A stretch of 64,000 nt of DNA from Galaxea fascicularis. Lineage: Eukaryota > Cnidaria > Anthozoa > Scleractinia > Euphylliidae. Positions 45,975 through 58,100 of this stretch are shown here, piece by piece. Location of the stretch: NCBI GenBank assembly GCA_948470475.1, contig OX419338.1, forward strand, positions 7,531,205 to 7,595,204. The letters are read 5' to 3'. The notes under the pieces are model-generated. The model made no database searches. It was given only the letters and a program-made list of their open reading frames with translations, and was not told the DNA's origin. Position 1 is the first letter of the stretch. Each line of letters starts with the position of its first letter. The position numbers were made by a program, and so were the translations under genes.

Positions 45975-46338
45975 AATATAAAAATCAAGATTCCGAATGT
46001 CCTTTTCATTTGTTTGGAAATTTAGCGGTTTCCTTCTTGATTTACGCTTTACGGATTAGATTGTCGATTTCTTACATTGCTACTAGCGTAATTCACCGAA
46101 CGCAATTAACTCGAAAAAGGTTTTTCCCCGTCTTTTAAAGCAAAGGGGTTAAAGCGCAGGAGAATCAGTGCGCACTGGAATCTGGCACAGTTACCACGTC
46201 CGCAGGGAGGGCCGCAGGGTGAGGTGTACTAACCGGCCAGGCACAAACACAGAAGACACATTTGCAAAATCGTTTTCAAACTTTTAATGTCGATAGCATG
46301 AAACTCATTACAACAATTTCAGATCTTGAAATACTTAC

Positions 46339-46391
46339 CGAGTTCATCCTGGAGAAAAACGACTCTTCCTTTCACCCGATGCTGGTCGACG
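46339..46391 (-). other. Possible orphan exon
   Basis: On the minus strand a T-rich tract ending ATCCTGAAG is followed by LVDQHRVKGRVVFLQDEL and a strong GAACTCG|GTAAGT donor. It is protein-like but only 53 nt, with no partner exon or family found. Confidence 0.25.
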
Positions 46392-46399
46392 AGACTTCA

Positions 46400-48080
46400 G
46401 GATAAACGTTTATTAAAAAAAAAAGCACTAATTCTGAACTAACCAAGCTACAAAAGTTTATTTTGAAACGCCTGCTGGCCATTTTGAGGATCATAATCTG
46501 TGAACAAAACAAATCAACATTGCTTTTAAAACTACAAACCCGCCCGTGTCTGGTTCCCTAAATCAACATTGCTTTTGAAAACTGCAAACTCGTGCAGGAC
46601 TGGTTCTTTCTGCCGACTACCGCCTGGCTTCCCATGGGAATGCCCAAAATCAACCGAATGCCGGTGTACACCATCCCTCACAACCATAACCAGACTCACC
46701 GACACCACAAAAAATGTTGTCGAAGCGTGGTAACCGCTAACCCGGGTTGAATAACATGACAAACTATAGGTTTTATGAAATTTACCAAGGTTAGTGCTGA
46801 CCATGCTTTCAGCAACACGGCCCGGTGATCAATGCTAGTCTGCTCAAAAACTAAAATGATGACCACAATAAGCCCAAGGCTCGAGGTTAATTAATGCAAG
46901 TGAAGAGTGATCATCGCAGGTTAATTAATGTTGGGAGGAGTAACTAATTTGATTGGCCCCAATAAGTTGCAGCTGAACTGCAAAATTCATCGCCCTCAGT
47001 ATGTATCGTTAAAGGCTAGTTTGCAGGAGCAGATGTAGCATTTTTTGAATGTGGGTGCCGAACAAGAATACTAATCAGCGGGCCTCAGTTTGGCGCTACT
47101 TTCTAGGGGGGTCTGGGGGCATGAATTGGCATTGAACCAAGACTTGAATGGGCCCTGTGCGTCAGAATTCCCCCGACATCTAAAAGACAGTTTCTCCACT
47201 GCGTTGTGTTTGAAAGCGACGTCGATTAGATAAGAGGCATTTCTCAGAAAATGATTTATGCAATAGTTTCTGGAATACACAAGAGAGGAGACACAGAGGA
47301 CATGCATTAGTCGACACCCCAGCGTCTAGCACTATTGGCTTAATAACCTCCTCAGGAATGCCCCCTGCTACAAAACCAACAACCACAGCTCCTTCACTCG
47401 GGGCCAAGAAAACCAAGAGCTCTCCATGAGCTTCGACACCCGACGTGCGCTTTCAGCGACAGGCACGGTTGCGCATTTTTTCGCGCCAAAAGGAGTTACA
47501 TGGCGAAACACTGAGAGTTTTTAAATTGAGAGAAAACGACAATCAGTAAAACAAGAACAAAGGCACCAAATGCTTTCTTCTGTTTCTTGTGACGATCAGT
47601 GCTTTAAACAGACCAGGCATTTAACCAATCACATTGCTTGAAACAAGAAATCTACGCGGCTCAGTGACAATGTAGCTCCCAACAGAGAGCTGCTGATTTG
47701 ATCGGCACCAAGGAAAGCAGCTGCTATTGTTTTAATACGATAGTTATTGCTTTGTACCTTTCATTTGTGTAGAAAAAGGTTGGGATTTCATCAACAGAAC
47801 CAAAAGTCAGGGCACTATCTACACTGTGTTTCAATGCAAGCAAAGAAATTACTGCTCTGTGGTTTTTCAGTAAGATCCCCACAATACAATATTTAATCCG
47901 CTAATGAGCACCTTCACGAACGAAAGGAAAGTAACTTTTGCACAATGGATGGGAAAAGCATGTTTCAAAAAGGGGAAAAACAGATATTAGCTCCTGTAAG
48001 CTACTCTGAAATTCGAAAGAAAATAAAATCGAAGTGGTACGAAATCGATGTAAATGCCTTCCATTCAGTGGACGTTTAAG
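46400..48080. other. Intergenic, no gene recognised
   Basis: A minus-strand frame at 47416-47180 (GAVVVGFVAGGIPEEVIK) overlaps another at 47307-47071. Neither shows a known domain or clean splice sites. A SINE-tail fragment (GCAAGTGAAGAGTGATCATC) lies at about 46897. Confidence 0.35.
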
Positions 48081-48081
48081 G

Positions 48082-49067
48082 AGGCTCACAGCACAGTTTT
48101 TTTAGCTTTGGGGTATACCTATTGAAAAAGAAATTTCTTGTAAAAAACAAACGGTTATTTCCTTGACACTGCAACATCTTTTCGGCAAATGACCAAGGTT
48201 TATTTTCTTGTCAGTTTCTAAGTAACAACTGTTACCCAAGCAACGGTAACGCAAGGCAGGTTATTTTGAAAACGCTCAATTGTGTCGAAATCCAGTCAGA
48301 CACACACTTCAAAACGAAACTTAACTACTCAAGTCCCAAAACTTGTTAGCCAAATTAGAAATTAGTAGGAGCACTTTAAAGTAAATAACAAATAAATAGG
48401 CTGGTTTTGTTCTTTCCTTCATTTTTCTCCAAGCTTTACAAGAAAATACTCAACATTTACACAATTTTTTCTCTGTTCAAGGAATTAGCATGTTAACAAA
48501 ACATTTCAAATGGACTCTCCTGGGAGGCTGCAATAATTTTTGTACGACATAGTATGAAAATAGCAAAATTCAAAGCATGGCTCGAAGTTTGCATAAATTC
48601 AAACTTAAATATCTTGCAACGGCAGTCGCCAAAGGCGATGAATGTGAATTAAAATGTTCTACTATCAAGATAATTCTTTGGAGAGAAGAAAAGGTATAAA
48701 AGTTTTATATTTCTTCAAAAAGGCCACGTGAGATGAGCTTAACGTGCCTTTAAAAATTTATACGAAGACGCCCTTACAGACTTTCTCTATTTTGGCCTAC
48801 AAGCTGTGGGGTTTGAGTAGTTTGTACTCAAAGTTTCGTCATGAAGTATCTAAATGGGTCTCAAAATGAGTTCCTTACTTTTTTAAAATGAGCGGCCTTG
48901 CATTACCGTTGCTATGGTAACGGCTGTTGCTTGGAAACTGACATGTAGATAAACTTTGGTTATGCATTGAAAAGATGCTGTAGTGTCAAGGAAATGAAAG
49001 CCTGTCTTAGCTAAGAAATTTTGATTCTAATAGGTACACCCCAAGGCCAAAAGACTGTTGTCAGCCT
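48082..49067. mobile_element. 986-bp foldback element with ~200-bp TIRs
   Basis: AGGCTCACAGCACAGTTTTT...TTTGGGGTATACCTATT at the left is matched inverted by AATAGGTACACCCCAAGG...TCAGCCT at the right. Continuing pairs are TTTCCTTGACACTGCAACAT / ATGCTGTAGTGTCAAGGAAA and AGCAACGGTAACGCAAGG / CCTTGCATTACCGTTGCTAT. No ORF. Confidence 0.75.
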
Positions 49068-49610
49068 TATTACTCTTGTTAACACCACTTTGATTTTGGC
49101 AAAAAGGCAAAGTTTAACAAGATTGGTCGGCCTAATACTTGTGATTTCATGTTGCACTTGATGACATATTTGGCATTACATCTAAGGGAACTGCCTCCAC
49201 AACTGTGGACAATAGGCTGGTTGTATAACAAATTTTATAACAGTTATGATGTTCCTATGCTTCCATGAGACTGGGATGTACGATCACTACAAGACAGGCA
49301 AGTATTTCTTCCTTTTGTCATCAGTTCAGAAAAAATGACGACAAACTATACAGTTTGTCATACATAGCAAACACCATTACAAATGAATAATACTTACCTG
49401 GAACATTGAGTCAGTCAAAGCCATGCTTCTGCAGTAATTTTGTCATGACTTGGGATTTTGTCAAAATTCAGGACAGGTTGTTTTATTATCTTTGTTTTTT
49501 AGATTTTGAGCGATTGTTAAGGGAATGCTTTGTAAATTAACCACAACACAAGTTATGCAAAGTAGGCCTTGAGCCTGGATGTTTTGAACCAAGTATTTTT
49601 GGGGTCACAT

Positions 49611-52600
49611 TTTATTGGCAGGTTTACTAGCGAGTTCTCAGGTTTCCAACTTTACAAGCCAAACTGCTTGGTTGTACTTTGCCACCAAACTAAATCAAAG
49701 AAAAAACTGACCAAATTACACTTTTCAACTTTGAACTAGATTGAATATCAGTCACAAGTTAACGCCACAATACAATGACAAACTTTCCTAAGATGTAAAA
49801 AAGCTGAAACAGATGTTTACTACAGTGATTCTTTAAAAGTCACTAAATAATGTTGATGTTGGCACTATTGAAAACTAAAATAACTTCTAAAAACTTCACA
49901 TGTGGTATTTCAATTCGAATTGAAAAATTAAAGTCACACATCCAAACACGTGTTCCAAATTGAATCCACATTCACTTAGTTGCTATAAGCCAAATAACTT
50001 TCAGTTTAAGACTACTGTATGGACCACAATGCAAAACTCATAAAAGCCAAACGAAACAAAGAAAGGCCAAGGATTAAGCCGCCAATTAAAAATTGGCCGT
50101 AAACAAAATTTTCTTTCCTTGACTACCACTGCTGGCTGTAACTGTCAGTGTACCAATCTTGGTTTGACTGATGGCCACCATAACTATCATACAATGGCTG
50201 CTGAGCAATTGGCTGGCTTCCCCAGCCACCACCTGGGCTCTGCCCCATGAACCTGCGCTTTTGTTCAGGATACTCCACAGGTGCTTGTGTAGAGTCTGCA
50301 CCATACTTCCTCTTACCAGGGGCAACACCGCCTCCTCTGGGTCCGCCACGTCCTGAAGGTCCTCCCCTTCCACCACGGGGTGGGGCACCTCGGGATCCTC
50401 CCCCTCTTCCACCCCGATCACCACCTCTGCCTGAGTAACCACTACCACGCCATGGACCTCCACGTGATGGACCACCACGACCAGCTCTAGGAGGGCCACC
50501 ACCTCGGGGTGGTGGAGGGCGTTCGTAGCCATATCCTCCACCACCACCACCACCATAATAGTCGTCATAGTAACCATCGCTGCCATAGTCCTCTCTGTAA
50601 CCACCACCATACCCACCACCATAATAATCATCATAGCTCTGATCATAACCCTCATACTGCCCACGTCTGTCACCACCATAGGGTCCCCCACGACCACGCC
50701 CAGAGGGGGCCCCACGAGGACCACCTCGTGGCCCACCATAAGAACTATACCCAGACTGCCCTCCACGCCGTCTGTCCTTATGTGATGGTTGAGGCTTGGC
50801 CAAAGATACTTCAAGTTTAACTCCTTCAAGTTCAGCATTGTTCATTGCTTCCAAAGCCTTGACTGCATGATCACGTTCAGAGTAGTGGACGAAAGCATAA
50901 TCCTTGACTTTCTTGAGTCGCTCAATTGTGCCAAACTCTGCAAACTTCTCCTGAAGTGTTTCCTCTGTGACACTTGCAGTAACATTCCTGACATAGAGAA
51001 CCTTGACCTGTAACCAGCAAAATACATGCATCAGCTTGGTTTTGTTTGCAACCAGGATACTGTATTTAATGATGCAACTCTCAGTCAGCAAGGGATATTT
51101 TCGGTATTGCTCAGGAGTAATTGAAAAGTAAGTTCAAAATTGAAACCATGTACAGCTGTAGGTACCACAAAACTAATATGGGATGGGACACCAGCACTCG
51201 CCCACTTGTCCATGAGAGTGTAAAATTTAATGCACAAGTTAAGACTTTTTGAGCTGTTAAAGTTGTTTTTCTATGAATGTACCCGGGGTTTATCAGGGCT
51301 CAAGACTAACTTTTCAGCTGCTAGCCCGGTGGCTAGTGCACGTGTTTGATTCACCAGCCAAAACAAATTTTTCTGTTGGCAGACTTGTTTCTTAGTTATT
51401 TGATTTCGACCTGTCAAGCAGTTTCAGTACCTTTTTTCCAACTACAATTCTGACATGAAAGATTCTCAAATAACATGTTAGCCTGTATGTAGATCACAGT
51501 ATACTTCACTGACTTAAAAGTACAAAGTTTGAGCACCCTTGAGACTTGTTGTGGAACCATTGTCAAAACTTTGCAACTAACCACCACAAAACATTCCTTT
51601 TTTTCAAAATGCTGATTCACAATCTCCATGAACAAGAAAACTTGCTCCATCTTAACTTTATTTGGAGGTTGGAGATACAGGCAACAATATTAAATAGGAA
51701 GTAATTAAAAGAAAAGCACACATGACTTTTTTTAAGCATGAAACATGATCCCTAGACTCCCATGACTTCTTAATTGTTGGAAGCAGTTTGTATATCATTT
51801 GTCGCTTTAGAAAGGAAAACAAATAACTGAAAAAGTCAATCAAACCTTCGCTTTCAAGTAATTTGAAGTTCTTGGTTGAGGCAATAAATTATGATATTTG
51901 TTGCAGCCAATGTTTCAGATTCTGCATGCTTTGACTCAATTTTCATAATTATATGCTCTGGTCCTCCAGTGCTCAGACATTTTCACGGCTAGAGAAATGC
52001 AAAACCTACTTGCCGAAACAGAATTTTTTCTAGTCTGTGGCTAGTTGGCTACTGTTAGTCTTGAGCCGGCCATAGTTTATGTTCCTAGTAGACGGCTGAA
52101 ATCCCCGTCCCCAGCCGTTAAATACCGCCCTGCTCACATATTGAAGGACTCGTTATCACAGGGATGCTTGAATTTGATATTTAAGGAGGAGAGGGTGGAG
52201 GTGGTGATTTCAGACGACCATACAATAATAAATAAATTATTGAAAGCTGAGAGCATAACCGACCTATGTCGAATTTTAGGTCGTTTTTCGATTTTGTTTG
52301 GATTTGTCCGAATTGTTCCATATGAACTGTAATTTGATTGTAAAACATTGTCCAGTACAAACTCAGCCAAACTCAAAAAGTACTGGACACTGCTTTAGAA
52401 TCAAATTACAGGTCATATGCAACAATTCAGACAAATCAGAGCAAAATTGAAAAACAACCTAAAATTTGACATAGGTCGGTTATGCTCTCAGCCCTTCGAT
52501 TGTTAGGGAAAACAACCAACTATATCAAAGAAAAGTCATACCTTGGCCATAGTTTCCTCATCTGGTTCTTCCTGTGGTTCAGCCCAGTCAACAGTCACAA

Positions 52601-53986
52601 CATGAACATTCCAAACTTTAACTCTTCCACTAGCCAGTCTGCGACGAGCCAAAGATGCTGCCTGATGATTTTCATACTCTAGAAAAGCAAACCCTCTGTT
52701 CTTTGTACTGTCCTCTGATGACATGTAAACAATCACATCGGAAAGACCAGATGTAACTTTGTTAAACTCATCAAAGATCTCTTGCTTGTTCTTCGTCTTG
52801 GGTATGGATCCAACAAACAGCCGATTGTTTGCTACCGAGAGGCAAACACCAAGTCGTCTACCAGGTCTGATTTCTCTGTTGTCAAGTTTCTTCATGGCAT
52901 CCTGGGCTTCTTCTTTGACTGAGTATGTGCAAAACCCATACCCACGATTCTGCCCTGATAATGGATCCACCATCAATCGAAAGTCATAGATTCTCCCACA
53001 TTCCTCCAAAACTGGAATTAGTTCATCTTCAAAGCAATCCCTGGGAATCTTGCCAACAAACACTTGACAACAGACTTTCTGTTTGAAAAAAAAAAGAAAC
53101 AAAATATTGAAATAGTGCAGCAAGACTTTTGTACGATGTGTACCCATAACAAATGGCAACTGTAAGCATACTTGTTATTTGTTTCTTAAAAATAATACAA
53201 GATCCTGTGTATTATTTATTCCTGAGGCTATACGTAAAATCTGCTCCATCAAAGGTACAACATTCTTATTTTGATTATTGTTGGTAAAGAAAACTTGAAG
53301 GCTAAACTCTGAATGCAGTATGACTTTATATGCTTCACGGCAGTCAAGACACAACATAATCGAAAACACCTGATGTGGTGGGTAAACTGACATGAATATC
53401 ACGTTTTGTTTCCTGTCTAAAACCAGCAACAAATTTCCATACTACTGAAAATGGCACTGGGTGTCCTGTGGTGCTACCAGGTGTGAAAAGTTTCTGAAGC
53501 CCAACATTTCAAATTTCAAATTTAAATAGTTTAAAATACCTCGCTTCCTGTTCCAGGAGCAGGGCCTTCCCAGTTCGGCGGCGGACCTCCATACTTTCTC
53601 TGTCCTGTGGTTATGTCTAACGTGTAGCCAGTTCTGTCCAGTAAAGCCTTGATCTTGTCTTCGTTCGGACCGTTCACGGCTTCGGTTCCCGGTGTATGCC
53701 CCTGGGCTTTCTGCCGATTTTTCTCGCGGTAGGTCTTCATCACACCGCACAGAAACGCGCTCTTATTCTGAACGTGAGAAAGATCACTGCTTCCGAATTG
53801 ATCCAACACCTCAAGAGCTCCTTCTTCATTGAACTCGCGAAGAGCGTCGAGTGCCCTGTCGTCCAACTCACTCGGCTCGAGGGAGCCACTTGCGAAGATC
53901 ACTCCCACTCGTTGGGCGATCTTAACGCTCAAACCTTGGTTCACAAGCTGTTGCGCTTCATCTGAAAGCTCTTGTGTCGCCTCCAT
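49611..53986 (-). CDS. SYNCRIP/hnRNP R-Q-type RNA-binding protein, paralog A
   Basis: Three coding exons (53986-53540, 53078-52542, 51007-50123), all joined in phase 0, give 622 residues, essentially the length of human SYNCRIP. Order: N-terminal acidic NURR-type domain (about 10-85), RRM1 (about 153-232), RRM2 (about 235-318), RRM3 (about 330-400), Gly/Tyr/Arg-rich RGG region (about 405-560) and a C-terminus with [11 protein letters not shown] and a final SYSQQW, as in vertebrate SYNCRIP/HNRNPR. Family roles are nuclear and cytoplasmic mRNA binding in splicing, mRNA stability and localisation. A possible AATAAA lies at 49616-49611, about 500 bp past the stop. It is divergently arranged with paralog B, 750 bp away. 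It keeps the ancestral C-terminus, so I regard it as the canonical copy. Confidence 0.9.
50123..51007 (-). CDS. SYNCRIP-A exon 3: RRM3, RGG/Tyr-Gly region, C-terminus
   Basis: 294 codons plus stop; acceptor GCTGGTTACAG. RRM3 has VLYVRNV (RNP2) and KDYAFVHY (RNP1), then [17 protein letters not shown] low-complexity YGGG/RGG stretch follows, with several RGG, PRGG and DYYGGG units, then a KRKYGAD and KRRFM basic cluster and [11 protein letters not shown]. Opposite-frame ORFs here (Val/Met-rich or His-rich) are shadows of the repeat. Confidence 0.92.
   Translation of the reverse strand, partial: VKVLYVRNVTASVTEETLQEKFAEFGTIERLKKVKDYAFVHYSERDHAVKALEAMNNAELEGVKLEVSLAKPQPSHKDRRRGGQSGYSSYGGPRGGPRGAPSGRGRGGPYGGDRRGQYEGYDQSYDDYYGGGYGGGYREDYGSDGYYDDYYGGGGGGGYGYERPPPPRGGGPPRAGRGGPSRGGPWRGSGYSGRGGDRGGRGGGSRGAPPRGGRGGPSGRGGPRGGGVAPGKRKYGADSTQAPVEYPEQKRRFMGQSPGGGWGSQPIAQQPLYDSYGGHQSNQDWYTDSYSQQW
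51297..52066. repeat. Inverted 14-bp termini in SYNCRIP-A intron 2
   Basis: GGCTCAAGACTAAC (51297) and GTTAGTCTTGAGCC (ending 52066) are perfect inverted ends, with GCTAGCCCGGTGGCTAGT / GTGGCTAGTTGGCTAC inside. They may bound a 770-bp non-coding element. Confidence 0.45.
52246..52493. mobile_element. Foldback MITE in SYNCRIP-A intron 2
   Basis: GCTGAGAGCATAACCGACCT and AGGTCGGTTATGCTCTCAGC are perfect ends. The arms continue for about 110 bp (TTTTAGGTCGTTTTTCGATTTTG...) to a short centre near 52370. It ends 49 bp from the exon 2 donor. Confidence 0.75.
52542..53078 (-). CDS. SYNCRIP-A exon 2: RRM1 and RRM2
   Basis: 179 codons; acceptor T-rich ...CAAACAG, donor GCCAAG|GTATGA. RRM1 has RNP2 VFVGKIP and RNP1 [12 protein letters not shown]2 has RNP2 RLFVGSIPK and RNP1 NRGFAFLEY. 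Ends [17 protein letters not shown], the family's inter-RRM linker. Confidence 0.92.
53540..53986 (-). CDS. SYNCRIP-A exon 1: acidic NURR-type domain
   Basis: 149 codons from [20 protein letters not shown] to APGTGSE; donor GCGAG|GTATTT. Contains the conserved [20 protein letters not shown] and [14 protein letters not shown] motifs and the [20 protein letters not shown] linker that leads into RRM1. Confidence 0.9.
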
Positions 53987-54736
53987 TGATGTACTGACGT
54001 GTTAAAAGAACGGTAAAAACTCACAGCAACTCCAGACACTTCTTCCAGAACAAGAGAAGACTCAAAACAACGTGCTCTGAAGTGCCGCAATGAGCATGAG
54101 CACATTAGGGGTGGACAGAGGAAACTTCCAGGGTTAAGGCAAAGGGAACGTGGGCTCTGGAAACGAGATTGGTTCACCCACCCTACCCTGGAGACGAGGC
54201 TCCGTAGTGGAGTTACCCAACGAAAGGTAAGGGAACGTCCCAGGCTGGGAAAGAGAGTCGAGGATAAAAGAGGTAAATGGTAAAATAGTAAATGGTAATA
54301 TAGTGGTAAATGGTAAAATCGAGAAAATGACGCTATTACCGGCGTCGCTCAACCGTTTAGAATCCCTGGCCTTTGAGTAATTTCGATTCATTTCATTTAT
54401 TTAGCAAGAAAAACATATAGGCAAAGTCACATTGGTTTTTGCATTCTATCCAAGCAGATGTGCCTCGGGAGCTTAAGCAAGAAGACCTTTAAAATACAGG
54501 GCAGGCAATTTGTGGGTCTTTTTTTTATGTATTTTATCAGTTGTATCTGTACACTAGGGGAGGTAGTGGAGTTATGTTTCGTACGCTACCCCTTTGGGAT
54601 TTATGGTCCACCCCGAAATAACTGGAGCACGCGGGCGTCCCTTGCAGTCACGTTGAGCGCAAGTTTTCGGTTGGGTATCTCTGAGTTATCGGCATAGTGT
54701 AATTTTTAATCGTTTTTTACCGTTTTATTCGCTGCA
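53987..54736. promoter_or_regulatory. Shared intergenic region of the divergent SYNCRIP pair
   Basis: Only 750 bp separate the two start codons, which point away from each other, so both promoters and 5' UTRs must lie here unless there are distant 5' exons. It contains a small tandem GTAAATGGTAAAATA array (about 54271-54321). No TATA box is obvious. Compatible with a bidirectional promoter. Confidence 0.55.
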
Positions 54737-55159
54737 ATGGAGCCGCAGATGCTCGTCAACCAAGGCCTCAGTGAGGCTGTTGCAAACCGCGTGTCTGAGA
54801 TTTTCGCTTCTGGGATTCTTTCACCCGAAGAACTTGACGACAGAGCGTTCGAAGCTCTGTGTGAATTCAACCAAGAAGGCGCTTTGGAAGTGCTGGATCA
54901 ATTTGCCACAAGTGATCTGACTCATGTCCAAAACAAGAGCGCCTTTCTGTGCGGAGTGATGAAAACCTACGTCACAAAATCTACCTCTGGCGGTGAAATT
55001 TCGAATAGCGAGGCGACCAACAGCAAGGCCGACGAAGCCAAGATCAAAGCTTTGCTGGAAAGAACTGGTTATACGTTAGATATCACTTCTGGACAAAGGA
55101 AATATGGAGGCCCACCGCCCGGATGGGAAGGACCTGCACCTGGAACAGGAGGCAGTGAG
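54737..55159 (+). CDS. SYNCRIP-B exon 1: acidic NURR-type domain
   Basis: 141 codons from [20 protein letters not shown] to GTGGSE; donor GTGAG|GTAGGA. Eight codons shorter than in paralog A: the N-terminus lacks the extra [14 protein letters not shown] lead and the linker after KTY differs. Confidence 0.9.
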
Positions 55160-58100
55160 GTAGGAAACCTTTTAATTTGTTAACGAATGTTTTCTAGTGT
55201 TTAAGCCTATGCGTTTAAGCTTCATACAAACTTTATAAAATGTGTTCCGCATGCTTTGTAAAATATAGATGAAATGGCATCATTCAAAAGTTCAACCATA
55301 GTTTTCATTCATCGATATTTTTTAGCCTGGTCCTACGAGTCTCAATCAGGCATTTTTAGAGCTCTACGTGAAGTCTCTAGTTCGAAGTCGTGGAACTTGT
55401 GGAAGGTTGGCTGTAAGTTTATCGGTAATACAGAATTCCAATCAGAAAAGTTGAACAAAAACCTGAAGTCGCCCTTGTGATGAACAGAAATAGACTGCTA
55501 TTCATCGTTGATTTTTCCTTTTTCCATTACAAAAGAGTGCTGATGTCCAACAGATATTGCTCCAGTACTGAAGCAGAGCCTTAATTTGGATATTTTGATG
55601 CAAAAATGATTGAAGCATTAAGGAATCGTGATGTCCTTCTCAAATGGCCTAATGCCAATCATAAATTTCAAACTGTGTCATTAAATTCTTAAGGCTCTGG
55701 TGCAAATAACAATAGAATCAAGTCTTTAAGATTGAAATGTCGCTAAAGTGATGCTTGGAGAGTAGAAATTTATCTCAACTTCTTTTTCTAAGTTGGTACT
55801 AGAGAATTAGTTCTGATTTAAATGTTACTGATGTTTGTTACATCCCACAGAAAGGATGTTGTCAAGTGTTTGTTGGAAAGATTCCAAGAGATTGTTTTGA
55901 AGATGAGATCATCCCTCTCCTTGAAGAGTGTGGACAAATCTATGATTTTCGTTTGATGCTGGACCCTGAATCAGGATTAAACAGAGGGTTTGGTTTCTGT
56001 ACGTTCGCGTCCAAAGGTGAAGCACAGAGCGCAGTCAAGAAACTGGACAACAAGGAAATCCGACCAGGCAGGAAGTTGGGTGTTTGTATCTCTGTTGCAA
56101 ACAACCGTCTGTTCGTTGGCTCCATCCCGAAGAGTAAATCCAAGGATGAAATATTTACCGAATTTTCAAGAGTCACAGCAGATCTGACTGATGTGATTGT
56201 CTATCTGTCATCAGAGAACAAAGGCAAAAACAGGGGCTTTGCCTTCTTGGAATATGAAAGTCATAAAGCTGCAGCGCTTGCTAAGCGTCGTCTTCAAAGT
56301 GGTAAGGTGCATGTGTGGGGAATGACGATTGCCAAAGTTGAGTGGGCGGATCCTCAAGAAGAACCAGACGAGGAAGTGATGGCCAAGGTGGGTGCATTGA
56401 ATTAAATAGTTTGTTTCTGCCTTGCAGTAATTTCCAGGGATGCCTGCAAATTTTGCCAACAGTTGAAGTACAATGTATTGTTCATTTGCTCACACTCCTT
56501 TACATTTCAACAACATGCATTGCAACATTTTGCCACTGTAGCAGACCTCTGCAGAGTTCAGATAAATTTTCAGATTCTGGGACCACAGAAGATTAATAGG
56601 CCTTCAAATTTTCTGACTCGACAACTCAGAGTCGGGTCCGGGAGCCATTTTGCTAGTGTTTTTGACCTGGGAACCTGTTTGTATCTGAGATAGTTTACTG
56701 TGTAGATCAAGTGGTTAGTAATGTAATGTAAGAATCCTAGTCATTTCATCAAGATACTGGTACTTTACAAGTTTAACTCTGTTCATCTCTATTTTTGTGT
56801 GTATCTTCTGTATCAGCGCTCCAAGCTGCGACCATTTTGGTCACCATGGCGAGTGAAAAAAAAAATTGGCGACTGAATTAGCGGCGAAAGTCGCCATTTG
56901 GTGACCAAAGGATATAAGCTCAAAAGAATAAAGTTGACTTCACCAAGGCTGTGCTCTAAGAAAAGTAGTTGGGCACCCAAACCTCTAAACCCTTGAAATC
57001 CAGGGTGCCCAGCATATAAGTTTGGTGCAAAAACTAATATTTCCTGGTCACCCAATGGCAAAAGTAAGTCGCCAGGGGCGACCGGGCGCCACTAGAGCAC
57101 AGCCCTGCTTCACGTTTTATCGCTTTTTAACTGAATCATCGTTAAATTAAAGAAATATTTCCAAGCTTTTCTTCTGTGTAAATTCAATGATGAATCTGTT
57201 CCTCTTGCCTGGCAAGACATGTGTACAGTTCTGGCATAAGGATCTGCATATCGCAGCTTCAAATTCATTGAGCAGCCATTTTGAAAACTCAGCAGTAGCT
57301 CCTTCATGTAAGTAGCATGAAGTGTCTTGCATTAATGAAATGACAATTTTTGGCGACCGAAATTTTCCATTGGCAACCATTTTAAAAATGAAGGTCGCCA
57401 AAAGGCGACTTATTGAAAAAATGAGCTTGGAGCGCTGTGTATGTCTGTTTTTGTGTTGCTGACCTAAGCACTTAAACATCTTCTAACTGGCTGCCTAGTA
57501 TTTTTAACTTTTAAGTTATTTTGGGCAGCCAGCACCCCTATCATCTGCTGTATTGTTATTCTTTTTTTGTAGTAAATATAGACCACTTTCATAATGGCCG
57601 CCGATAATATTGTTCTTTTGAATCTACGTTAATTAGACTTACCGGCCTCATTTTAGCGCAAACATTCTTTTGTATTTTGCACATAGCAGCGAGGTTAGAA
57701 AGGCTTATCAGCATTAAAACAAAAGAATATTTTATTTGGCCGCCATTATGAAAGAGGTCTATGCGGTGAAATAAAGTATTGTTGTTGTTGTTAGTTTTTG
57801 TGAGGTGATTGGTGAAATGGTTTTTGTGTTGAAATAATTTACAGCAAGGAAAAAACCCAGTAGTAATAAGTTTGATTTTGAAGTTCAGAGCTTTTATGCT
57901 ATCATTCATGTTCCTTGTTGCCCTTTACTTTTGTTCAGTTAGAGCACTGAACTTGCGTTGGGAGGTTGTTGTGTCCTGGTTTTGGTATGGCCTCTGTCCC
58001 TTTGTTCTCCTTCCTTTGCATACCAGTGGTAATTGTGAACCTTCGGTGTAGCATTCAATCAGGAAAACTGGGCAACTGATTTTGTCTAGTGCACGCTTAA

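Noticed and set aside
50086..50838. Val/Met-rich ORF antisense-phase to SYNCRIP-A exon 3, and the His- or Val-rich ORFs over SYNCRIP-B exon 3
   Set aside because: Shifted-frame shadows of the GGY/RGG repeat.
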